Origin: Gibbula magus
Taxonomy: Eukaryota > Mollusca > Gastropoda > Trochida > Trochidae
Assembly (NCBI GenBank): GCA_936450465.1
Contig: OW388298.1
Coordinates: 4,696,035 to 4,760,034 of the forward strand
DNA: 64,000 bases
Reading direction: 5' to 3'
Position numbers and translations under genes: made by a program
Shown: piece by piece, positions 1-8,430 of the stretch
Layout: each line of letters starts with the position of its first letter
Numbering within the stretch: the first letter of the stretch is position 1
Notes under the pieces: generated by a model
Seen by the model: only the letters and a program-made list of their open reading frames with translations
Told to the model about the DNA's origin: nothing
The model's database searches: none

Positions 1-2751
1 AACTAACAGAGTACAACTCGCCAGGGATCTTATTATGTATCCTTCTAACTAACAGAGTACAACTCGCCATCGATTTTATTATGTATCCTTCTAACTAACA
101 GAGTACAACTCGCCAGGGATCTTATCATGTATCCTTCTAACTAACAGAGTACAACTCGACAGGGATCTTATCATGTATCCTTCTAACTAACAGAGTACAA
201 CTCGACAGGGATCTTATCATGTATCCTTCTAACTAACAGAGTACAACTCGCCAGGGATCTTATTATGTATCCTTCTAACTAACAGAGTACAACTCGCCAG
301 GGATCTTATCATGTATCCTTCTAACTAACAGAGTACAACTCGACAGGGATCTTATTATGTATCCTTCTAACTAACAGAGTACAACTCGCCAGGGATCTTA
401 TCATGTACCCTCCTAACTAACAGAGTACAACTCGCCAGGGATCTTATTATGTATCCTTCTAACTAACAGAGTACAACTCGACAGGGATCTTATCATGTAT
501 CCTTCTTACTAACAGAGTACAACTCGCCAGGGATCTTATTATGTATCCTTCTAACTAACAGAGTACAACTCGACAGGGATCTTATCATGTATCCTTCTAA
601 CTAACAGAGTACAACTCGACAGGGATCTTATCATGTATCCTTCTAACTAACAGAGTACAACTCGCCAGGGATCTTATTATGTACCCTTCTAACTAACAGA
701 GTACAACTCGACAGGGCTCTTCTCATGTATCCTTCTAACTAACAGAGTACAACTCGACAGGGATCTTATTATGTATCCTTCTAACTAACAGAGTACAACT
801 CGACAGGGATCTTATCATGTATCCTTCTAACTAACAGAGTACAACTCGCCAGGGATCTTATTATGTATCCTTCTAACTAACAGAGTACAACTCGACAGGG
901 ATCTTATCATGTATCCTTCTAACTAACAGAGTACAACTCGACAGGGATCTTATTATGTATCCTTCTAACTAACAGAGTACAACTCGACAGGGATCTTATC
1001 ATGTATCCTTCTAACTAACAGAGTACAACTCGCAAGGGATCTTATTATGTATCCTTCTAACTAACAGAGTACAACTCGACAGGGATCTTATCATGTATCC
1101 TTCTAACTAACAGAGTAAAACTCGCCAGGGATCTTATTATGTATCCTTCTAACTAACAGAGTACAACTCGACAGGGATCTTATCATGTATCCTTCTAACT
1201 AACAGAGTACAACTCGACAGGGATCTTATCATGTATCCTTCTAACTAACAGAGTACAACTCGCCAGGGATCTTATTATGTACCCTTCTAACTAACAGAGT
1301 ACAACTCGACAGGGCTCTTCTCATGTATCCTTCTAACTAACAGAGTACAACTCGCCAGGGATCTTATTATGTATCCTTCTAACGAACAGAGTACAACTCG
1401 ACAGGGATCTTATTATGTATCCTTCTAACTAACAGAGTACAACTCGACAGGGATCTTATTATGTATCCTTCTAACTAACAGAGTACAACTCGCCAGGGAT
1501 CTTATTATGTATCCTTCTAACTAACAGAGTACAACTCGCCAGGGATCTTATTATGTATCCTTCTAACTAACAGAGTACAACTCGCCAGGGATCTTATGAT
1601 GTATCCTTCTAACTAACAGAGTACAACTCGACAGGGATCTTATCATGTATCCTTCTAACTATCAGAGTACAACTCGCCAGGGATCTTATTATGTATCCTT
1701 CTAACTAACAGAGTACAACTCGACAGGGATCATATCATGTATCCTTCTAACTAACAGAGTACAACTCGACAGGGATCTTATCATGTATCCTTCTAACTAA
1801 CAGAGTACAACTCGCCAGGGATCTTATTATGTATCCTTCTGACTAACAGAGTATAACTCGCCAGGGATCTTATTATGTACCCTTCTAAGTAACAGAGTAC
1901 AACTCGACAGGGATCTTATCATGTATCCTTCTAACTAACAGAGTACAACTCGCCAGGGATCTTATTATGTATCCTTCTAACTAACAGAGTACAACTCGCC
2001 ATCGATTTTATTATGTATCCTTCTAACTAACAGAGTACAACTCGACAGGGATCTTATCATGTATCCTTCTAACTAACAGAGTACAACTCGACAGGGATCT
2101 TATCATGTATCCTTCTAACTAACAGAGTACAACTCGACAGGGATCTTATCATGTATCCTTCTAACTAACAGAGTACAACTCGCCAGGGATCTTATTATGT
2201 ATCCTTCTAACGAACAGAGTACAACTCGCCAGGGATCTTATCATGTATCCTTCTAACTAACAGAGTACAACTCGACAGGGATCTTATTATGTATCCTTCT
2301 AACTAACAGAGTACAACTCGCCAGGGATCTTATCATGTATCCTTCTAACTAACAGAGTACAACTCGCCAGGGATCTTATTATGTATCCTTCTAACTAACA
2401 GAGTACAACTCGACAGGGATCTTATCATGTATCCTTCTAACTAACAGAGTACAACTCGCCAGGGATCTTATTATGTATCCTTCTAACTAACAGAGTACAA
2501 CTCGACAGGGATCTTATCATGTATCCTTCTAACTAACAGAGTACAACTCGACAGGGATCTTATCATGTATCCTTCTAACTAACAGAGTACAACTCGCCAG
2601 GGATCTTATTATGTACCCTTCTAACTAACAGAGTACAACTCGACAGGGCTCTTCTCATGTATCCTTCTAACTAACAGAGTACAACTCGACAGGGATCTTA
2701 TTATGTATCCTTCTAACTAACAGAGTACAACTCGCCAGGGATCTTATCATG
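1..2751. repeat. 46-bp satellite array, left segment (59.8 monomers)
   Basis: This is a head-to-tail array of a 46-bp monomer that starts at or before base 1. Monomer positions 1-20 read AACTAACAGAGTACAACTCG. Position 21 is C or A, AGGGAT lies at 23-28, position 34 is T or C, and ATCCTT lies at 39-44. The array is in constant phase from base 1 and ends at G2751, monomer position 37, where the LINE tail begins. It contains no gene: 46 is not a multiple of 3 and stop codons recur, so no frame stays open. Marker monomers include an ATCGAT variant (67, 1999), a GCTCTTC variant (716, 1314, 2648) and a GTAAAA variant (1115). I do not recognise the satellite family. Confidence 0.97.
2660..2751. repeat. 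92-bp (two-monomer) direct repeat abutting the LINE, left copy
   Basis: The 92 bp ending at the LINE's 3' junction match the 92 bp starting at its 5' junction (8248-8339) with one difference, a T to A at the last base of a monomer. Both copies are an A21/T34 monomer followed by a C21/C34 monomer, so they agree at four diagnostic sites and not merely because all monomers are alike. This could be a long target-site duplication or the result of array rearrangement. Confidence 0.5.
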
Positions 2752-2770
2752 AGAGAGAGAGAGAGAGAGA
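2751..2770. repeat. (GA)10 microsatellite, the (TC)n tail of the LINE
   Basis: Ten GA units on the plus strand, read as (TC)10 on the LINE's sense strand, sit between the AATAAA end of the element and the satellite. The first G (2751) is also the expected satellite base. Short tandem tails in place of poly(A) are known in CR1/L2-type LINEs. Because the repeat is absent from the satellite monomers, it belongs to the element and not to the target. Confidence 0.85.
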
Positions 2771-2893
2771 TTCTTTATTTCCTCCAGATATTATTCCGAA
2801 GATTCACATTATCATTCATTTACAGACAAGCTAAGATAACAATAGAAATAAACATATATACAATTCAAGTTATATCAGTTGCATTCAAACAGT
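2771..2893 (-). other. LINE 3' UTR with AATAAA signal
   Basis: This A/T-rich stretch of 123 bp lies between the ORF2 stop and the simple-sequence tail. On the element's sense strand a canonical AATAAA lies at 2779-2774, only three bases before the (TC)n tail. The poly(A) signal therefore coincides with the end of the element. No other structure stood out. Confidence 0.8.
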
Positions 2894-4489
2894 TCAACTG
2901 TAGCAGAGTAGAAGCGAGTTTCTGATTGAGTTTACAAAGGACGCAAATGCGATTATAATGTCAATCCAGACTTGAAAGTCTATACATTCACTTGTGTGAG
3001 TATCACCTCCAAACAGGAACGACAACATGTCGTCTTCATCGAGCATTTCAAAAGCAACATAAGTCTCAATGTCAAGGAGATCAATTAGGAATGAAAAAAA
3101 GTTGTTTCTGCTTTGCAGAAGTTTTTCACAATGCAATAATACATGACAATCATAATCATTAGCGTGCTTATCACACAATGTACACGCTCTTGAGATAATA
3201 CTACGGGATGATATGCGAATACAGAACTGTAAGATTGACCTGTGTTCTGGATAAAGGGAAATTATATCCCATAGTACATGAGATCTAAGATTACAGTGTA
3301 TTTTCCTGTAACGGAACATACCAGCGTTTATGGAAACCTTGTTGAGCCATAGTTGCTCTTCATATCCATGAACTGTGTCAAACACCACCTTTCTCCATTT
3401 GCTTTTGGGTAGGAACAATCCATGTTTTACGTATGAGCTAAGATATTTGTTCAAATTATACTTATTTGCGACTTCCATTAAGTTTGCTGTGACAGCACTT
3501 GATGAGGCAGGTTGTGTAACAGAGGCACAGAAGATATCTTTTGCAATATTGTTACATTTAAGATTACAGAGGCGTCCCAAGAATAACAATTTGCATTTGT
3601 CGATATATCCATAAAGGGTCCAGAGGCCAATATTAGCGACGGTTGACTCAGAGGGAGAGCGTTTGTCTAGTCCTTGTATAGTACGTGCAAAATACCTTTG
3701 TGTTCGTTCCAGAAGATCAGTACATTGACCAGTAGTTTTGTATAGAAGTTCACATCCATACAAACTTGTTGTTAGGATCATTCGGAGCCATATCTTGACG
3801 CTGACAGACGGATGAAGATCACTGCTGTTCATTCCAAGTGATCGTAGTGAGTTGACGCTTTGTCTTGCTTTTTGGCAGTATTTATTCACAATTTCTTTAC
3901 AGGAAAGATTGCTTGTGATGAGAACTCCACCGTACACAATTGATGTAGATTTTGGGATGTTGAAGTGTCCAAGTTTAAACTCAGGTACGACATGTTTGGA
4001 TTTAGTTCTTGAGAAGGTAAGAACAATACTTTTGGATGGATTGTAAGTCAGGCGCCATTTTGATGCATATTCATAAACCACATCAAGTAGAGATTGTAAG
4101 CCCCGTGGTGATGTACTGACGAGCGTCGTATCATCAGCTAACAGTACAGTTGGAATATTTATGCCATATAATTGTATACCACATTTTGCTTCTCTGAGTA
4201 AGGTTATAAGATCATTATTTAATACAAGAAAAAACCATGCTGACATAACTCTGCCTTGGCCAACACCTTGATGAACATCATACAAGTCTGAGTGTTCACC
4301 ACCATAGGAGACGAATGCTATACTATTTGTGTAACAATGGTGAAGTAAATGCCAGACGTGTCCCTGTAATCCCAAGTGATGTAGTTTATAGAAAAGTCCA
4401 TCATGCCATATTCTATCGAAGGTCTTCTCGTTGTCAAGGAAGGCTGCATAGATCACTGAGTCTCTCTGCAAGTAATAGTTTAAATACTT
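2894..4489 (-). pseudogene. LINE ORF2, C-terminal part: reverse transcriptase catalytic core and Cys/His tail
   Basis: This is the continuation of ORF2 in the -1 frame, open from 4489 to the TGA stop at 2896-2894. Counting from the TTG at 4471, it carries motif A (AFLDNEKTFD, with D13 and D19), motif B (GVGQGRVMS, 69-77), motif C (LADDT, catalytic D113-D114), a motif-D-like KWRLTYNPSKS (138-148) and a YGGVL block (180-184) resembling motif E. Near the C terminus, CTLC (430-433) and H443/H447/C448 form a C-x2-C...H-x3-H-C arrangement like the putative zinc-binding tails of CR1/L2/Jockey ORF2 proteins. It has no start codon of its own at the break. It joins the upstream fragment with a 1-nt offset in the usual gap between the QFGFR block and motif A, and I see no other stop or gap. 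Motif C has Leu where Tyr, Phe or Ala is usual. Confidence 0.88.
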
Positions 4490-4491
4490 TC
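4478..4491 (-). other. Frameshift site in LINE ORF2
   Basis: The upstream frame ends at TAA 4482-4480. The downstream frame is open from 4489, after a TGA at 4492-4490. The change of frame must lie in this window of about ten bases and amounts to one missing base (-1). Restoring a single nucleotide would make ORF2 from 2894 to 6396 a whole number of codons. A simple 1-nt deletion in this copy, or a sequencing error, is the likeliest cause. Confidence 0.8.
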
Positions 4492-6396
4492 AATGAGTGT
4501 ATAAACTGCCAGTACAGCCCCGTGCTCTCTTCTGAAACCAAATTGCAGCATGTCAGGGAAGTATGTATTACTCTTGTCCAGTTTCGTCTCTATTCGTTGA
4601 AGCAGTAGTTTTTCAAACAGCTTTCCAAGGCATGAAGTCAGCGTTATTCCACGATAATTTCTGGGGTCTGCTTTATCCTTTTTCCCTTTGTAGATTGGTA
4701 TCACCATGCCGAGTCGGTAGTCATGAGGTACATATTTATGTTGTATCATACTGTTAAACAGGATGCAGATACTTGTGATGAGAGATTCCCCTCCATGACA
4801 TAAATGCTCGTTTGAAACGTTGTCAGGACCTGGAGATTTACTTTTACTCAGTGATTTTACTGCTTGTGTAACTTCCGGGACAGTAAACAATATCTCAGGA
4901 TCTGAATTACTTTCGTTATCGTCGTTTGCAAGTCGTTGAACATAGTCACTAATCTGGGTTCGAAATGCGTTGTCAAAGTTATCTGACTGGTAGGGTTTTG
5001 CTAGGTCAGAGTAATATTTTCCCCATAGTTTACATATATCACTTGGTGAGTTGGCATTATTCCCGTCATAGTTCAGAGTGGAGATATCCGTTCCTCTGCC
5101 TCTTTGCTTCCTGACAGTTTTATAAAAAGTGTTCACATCAAGTTCAGCTGAGGTTTGAAGTTCTTGCAGCACTTTCCGTTTAGAAGAGCGTTTTGATTTA
5201 CGTAGAATTCGTCGGAATTCTCTTTTGTCATCTTTGTAGGCAGAGCGTACTTGTGACGAGACTTCTCTGGGTTTACCGTCAGCAACCCATTGACGTCTTG
5301 TATTCCGCATGTGGTAGTGAAGAGCGTGTAGTCCATCGCGTTTCCAATAGGGTTTCAAGTGCGGGTTATATTTTGATTTGGGGATGGATTTTATGCCAGC
5401 TTCTATAAGGGTTTTCCTTATGTGGTCACAGTAGTTATCCACGTCTTCAGAGCTGGAAATGTCAGATGGGACAGTACGCGAGTCAAGGAGATTTGTGATC
5501 TGAGATTGATATCTTAAAATATCCATTGTAGATGCTTTTGTCCATTTAAGTACATGATCAGTTACACTTACATTGCCATTTGTTGAAGGGATGTTAACTG
5601 AGATATGACAGGGCAAATGGTCAGAGACTGTATAGGGACACGAATTCATAATAGTACAGCTGATGATATGTGGTCGCATCCAAAATGGAGCTAGGATATA
5701 GTCAATCATGCTACGATGGCACGAATCCTTAGATTGACAAGTAAAGCTTGGGGATTTTTCAGTAGGAAATTTTAAGGTATGCAATAAATCTCTTTCACAC
5801 AAAAAGTTGGATAATAGTTTATCTCTCTTTGAGAGATTTTGTTTACATACATCGGCATTGATGTCACCCAAAATAAAAGTAGTACCCAGCTCAATGAAGT
5901 GATCATATATATCTATGACTTCAGTCAGTGCTTGGTAGTAAGTGCCATATAAAACATTTGTAGATGGCAGGCGACAACAGATAACATAAACATCAGAGTA
6001 ACCCCTCTGTGTGAGTTTAACAGCTATTGCATAGTTGGAGTTAACACTGATTGGACAAGCTTTCCATGCACTCTCATTATATAAGAGTATCGCTAGACCA
6101 CCATAGCCACGAGAGTAGCTGTTGTTACTAACACAATTGTATGCAATCACATGTCGATTGTCAAAATAATCAAAGAAATGAGCGTTATCATGTGATAACC
6201 AGTGTTCCTGTATAGCAACAATGTCAAAAGGTTTAAGAAGTACATCAGTTACATATTCTGTGCCATATAAAATACCACGCACATTCCAAGTCAATAGTGA
6301 TAGAGCCATAATTAAATAAAACCACATAATAGCAAACATTCTTATAAATGTTGTTAGTCTAAAATTGGCGATTTCTAAATTGGCCATTGTTGACAT
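4480..6396 (-). pseudogene. LINE ORF2, N-terminal part: APE endonuclease and start of reverse transcriptase
   Basis: This is the 5' part of the broken ORF2. The first ATG (6396) overlaps the end of ORF1 by 38 bp in a different frame. Later in-frame ATGs exist at 6387, 6339, 6327 and 6309; the last lies just before the endonuclease and would start translation after the ORF1 stop. Counting from 6396, the APE-type endonuclease spans about residues 30-270. Its expected catalytic signatures are TWNVRG (N38), QEHW (E64), GDINAD (D178, N180), SMIDYIL (D232) and SDHLP (S258-D259-H260). A basic linker follows (about 340-410, many K/R). The reverse transcriptase begins with KSPGPD (520-525), then the RNYRGITL block (about 579-586) and QFGFR (618-622). 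The frame stops at TAA 4482-4480, before the catalytic aspartates, so alone it would nick target DNA but not copy RNA. The reading continues in the next frame. Confidence 0.88.
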
Positions 6397-7936
6397 TGTC
6401 AAAATGTTTGTTTCTAGGTGTATAGTCTCTCACTCTTATGCCGGGGGGCCAAAAGTCATTGTTACCTGATAGTTTGCTCTCGTAGTCGTCGAAGTCCACG
6501 TTCACCTGCACAGTGTAGGTGTCCTGGTAGTTGTAGTGCTGCTTCCTCTTCAGAAGTCTCACATAGGTTACACGCACATAGTTCTCCTGAGCGTAGCCAT
6601 ATATAAGATCCTTGACAGCATCAAAATCTTCATCAGCTTTGATGTTGTATAAAACGAGTCGTTTTGTCTTTATTCTAGGGACACCTTCTAGTGTCCTGTA
6701 TGTTTTACCTAGTGACCTAATAGGGTGTGATTTTACCGTTTTCTCCTGCGTAGTTGTGGTGGAAGTGTCTGGTTCACGTCGTCTAGGAGAAACTTGTTTC
6801 CACGTTTCCATTTCCTTAGTGCTGCCGTCGTAGACGAAGTCGTAGTTGTAGTCGTTGCCCGTGAGGTCGAGGTATCCCTGTGAGCCGCTGGTCGTTGATT
6901 TCTTGGTAGTCTCGATACTAGGCTGTCTAGACGTTGACGAGGACTCTTCAGTCGCTGCTTTCGGGGCCACTTTAGTGTTGTCTATGAAATCCGTGCTGGT
7001 AGTTTTCTCAGGGAGTTGAGTCATATGTTCTACATCAGGATGAGTCAAGACGTGATGGTCTGGCGGGGGGTTCACTATGGCCTCTTTGCTTTTCTGTTTA
7101 CACTGGTAAGTGGTCTTCATTGACGAAGATACTGTTGATAATTTTGTTTCAATGACTTTAAGTTTGGAGTCAATCGAGTAGTTCAATCGTAAAAGTTCGT
7201 TTTCCATTTGGAGGATATAGTCACGCTTTGACTTGTTTTCTTGATTCAATAGCTTCAGTTCAGCTCTGAGTTCAGCTCGTCTCTCTTCAGATTCAATAAG
7301 TCTGTCGGTGAGAGTTTTGATCATCTCATCTTTTTCGGATATATGGTTTCTTAAAGTTTTGATGTCATTTGTTTGCGTGGATTCTAAGCGAGATAGTCTT
7401 TCTTCCATGCGTTCACTTCCACTAGCAACACACTGCTTAAGTTGAAGGACGTGGCTAAGAATAAGTGATACAGAGTCATTCTCACCATTTGTGACGTCAT
7501 CCACAAGTGACGGCTCTGACGTATCTCCATCCTCTTCAAACTGGGCCATTGACATGTTTCCTGCAGATTTAACACTCGCCCGACTAAGCACTTTGGATTG
7601 AAGTACATGGTCCGGTATGCCTCCTTCAACATAGTGAAATAGATAGTAAATATCTTGTGAGTATTTGTTGAGAATACTCTGTCTGTCGTTGTTCTTCGAT
7701 CGCCGTATTACAAGTTTACCAGGTGGGAAATCACTGCAGCTGTCCTTGGCATAATCATAGACGCTTTCACGTATATGGTTCAGTTCTTTGGGGTCACTTT
7801 TGTAAATGACAATCAAACACTTTTCAAAAGATTGCTTGTCCTTGTTACCCAACTTACGCTTGAGCTCATCGAAGATTGCTTTGTCTTGACTGTCGCTTGG
7901 CTGGGTAGAGTAGTCAACATCTTCAGCGTCGCTCAT
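6359..7936 (-). CDS. LINE ORF1 protein (coiled-coil, RRM-like C-terminal domain)
   Basis: This is an intact 525-residue ORF with an ATG at 7936-7934 (A at -3) and a TAG stop at 6361-6359. LINE ORF1 proteins are RNA-binding chaperones that coat element RNA in a ribonucleoprotein. Visible parts are: an N-terminal region (about 18-118) of mixed helical character that I do not recognise; an acidic linker; a long charged heptad-like stretch (about 175-275, rich in E, K, L and R) typical of a trimerising coiled coil; a Ser/Thr-rich low-complexity linker (about 310-420); and a C-terminal module (about 425-506). That module starts at TKRLVLYNI and ends near FWPPGIRVRDY. A hydrophobic strand start and a closing W-P-x-G-[IV]-x-V-R motif are familiar from ORF1 proteins of CR1/L2-type elements, where the fold is RRM-like. 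I see no CCHC zinc knuckle. The function follows from position and architecture; exact family membership is inferred. Confidence 0.85.
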   Translation of the reverse strand: MSDAEDVDYSTQPSDSQDKAIFDELKRKLGNKDKQSFEKCLIVIYKSDPKELNHIRESVYDYAKDSCSDFPPGKLVIRRSKNNDRQSILNKYSQDIYYLFHYVEGGIPDHVLQSKVLSRASVKSAGNMSMAQFEEDGDTSEPSLVDDVTNGENDSVSLILSHVLQLKQCVASGSERMEERLSRLESTQTNDIKTLRNHISEKDEMIKTLTDRLIESEERRAELRAELKLLNQENKSKRDYILQMENELLRLNYSIDSKLKVIETKLSTVSSSMKTTYQCKQKSKEAIVNPPPDHHVLTHPDVEHMTQLPEKTTSTDFIDNTKVAPKAATEESSSTSRQPSIETTKKSTTSGSQGYLDLTGNDYNYDFVYDGSTKEMETWKQVSPRRREPDTSTTTTQEKTVKSHPIRSLGKTYRTLEGVPRIKTKRLVLYNIKADEDFDAVKDLIYGYAQENYVRVTYVRLLKRKQHYNYQDTYTVQVNVDFDDYESKLSGNNDFWPPGIRVRDYTPRNKHFDNVNNGQFRNRQF

Positions 7937-8246
7937 TGTTAACCAATCAGACTGGACACTAAGCTTACTTAGTGAGTGGAAATAAGGTCTCAGGTGTGTT
8001 GAAGATTGTTAATATCCAAACAAATAATCTTCAAAATTCAGGCAAAAAGTCAACATATTATACACACTTGACATATTTGTCAGGTAATATGATGTTGTAT
8101 TTTCGTTTAGTATACAACATTTCGGCCAGAGAAGGCCAGTAAAGAGTTAATGGGTATAAGATTGAGGAGCTCGTAAAAACACGTCCTCACCCTACGGAGT
8201 ACTATACGATTAGATCCTTAATAGAATAGAATCTTAATCTAGATCC
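7937..8246 (-). other. LINE 5' UTR / presumed internal promoter region
   Basis: About 310 bp upstream of the ORF1 ATG, unlike the satellite and without an ORF of note. It must hold whatever promoter the element uses, but I recognise no box with confidence. It contains a perfect 9-bp inverted repeat (8092-8120), a TGACA/TGTCA inverted repeat (8069-8082) and two GGCCAG direct repeats (8124-8129, 8134-8139). The outer end (8246-8221) is A/T-rich with repeated ATTCT on the sense strand. It may be full length or slightly truncated; the window has no second copy to compare. Confidence 0.6.
8092..8120 (-). other. Perfect 9-bp inverted repeat (hairpin) in the LINE 5' UTR
   Basis: ATGTTGTAT (8092-8100) and ATACAACAT (8112-8120) are exact reverse complements around an 11-nt loop. 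In the element RNA this could form a stem-loop about 155 nt before the ORF1 start codon. A role in translation or RNP recognition is possible, but nothing here demonstrates one. Confidence 0.6.
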
Positions 8247-8247
8247 G

Positions 8248-8339
8248 TATCCTTCTAACTAACAGAGTACAACTCGACAGGGATCTTATTATGTATCCTT
8301 CAAACTAACAGAGTACAACTCGCCAGGGATCTTATCATG
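8248..8339. repeat. 92-bp (two-monomer) direct repeat abutting the LINE, right copy
   Basis: Partner of the repeat at 2660-2751, starting at the first satellite base after the LINE. It carries the same subtype order, with one private substitution (TTCAAACT at about 8299-8306 where TTCTAACT is usual). Confidence 0.5.
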
Positions 8340-8430
8340 TATCCTTCTAACTAACAGAGTACAACTCGCCAGGGATCTTATTATGTATCCTTCTAACTAA
8401 CAGAGTACAACTCGACAGGGATCTTATCAT

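Larger units (their letters stand above)
2752..8247 (-). mobile_element. Two-ORF non-LTR retrotransposon (LINE), APE endonuclease type, CR1/L2-like
   Basis: A near-complete LINE of about 5.5 kb is inserted in the satellite and transcribed on the minus strand. In sense order it has a 5' UTR of about 310 bp, ORF1 (525 codons), a short ORF1/ORF2 overlap, ORF2 (endonuclease then reverse transcriptase, about 1,170 codons with one frameshift), a 123-bp 3' UTR ending in AATAAA, and a (TC)10 tail. It has no LTRs, integrase, RNase H or poly(A) tail. Net inserted length is 5,496 bp: the satellite stops at monomer position 37 (2751) and resumes at position 38 (8248), with G8247 an ambiguous extra base. 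There is no clear short target-site duplication. Domain order, an APE rather than restriction-like endonuclease and a microsatellite tail suggest the CR1/L2/Rex1 side of the LINE tree. The clade is inferred, not proven. Confidence 0.93.

Noticed and set aside
4478..4484. TTTAAAC slippery heptamer on the ORF2 sense strand, suggesting programmed -1 frameshifting
   Set aside because: The heptamer is in register for a -1 shift starting from the downstream frame (TTA AAC codons), not from the upstream ORF2 frame, whose TAA stop overlaps it. It cannot join the two fragments in the needed direction, so a 1-nt deletion is simpler.
3375..4757. Plus-strand and alternative-frame ORFs of 60-100 codons inside the LINE (for example 3375-3614, 4315-4608, 4563-4757, 5133-5336)
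   Set aside because: They lie opposite or out of frame with the reverse transcriptase and ORF1 coding DNA, lack recognisable domains, and fit chance open frames in antisense coding sequence.
6309..6402. TTG at 6402 as the ORF2 start
   Set aside because: A eukaryotic element is unlikely to use TTG. ATG codons at 6396, 6387, 6339, 6327 and 6309 are available, and which one is used cannot be decided from sequence alone.
8221..8247. Short classical target-site duplication at the LINE 5' junction
   Set aside because: On the sense strand, GATTAAGATTC near the 5' end resembles target GATAAGATCC but needs gaps and mismatches. It is too weak to call a duplication.
2752..8247. Retrovirus or LTR element
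   Set aside because: There are no terminal repeats, protease, integrase, RNase H or envelope. The APE endonuclease precedes the reverse transcriptase, as in LINEs.
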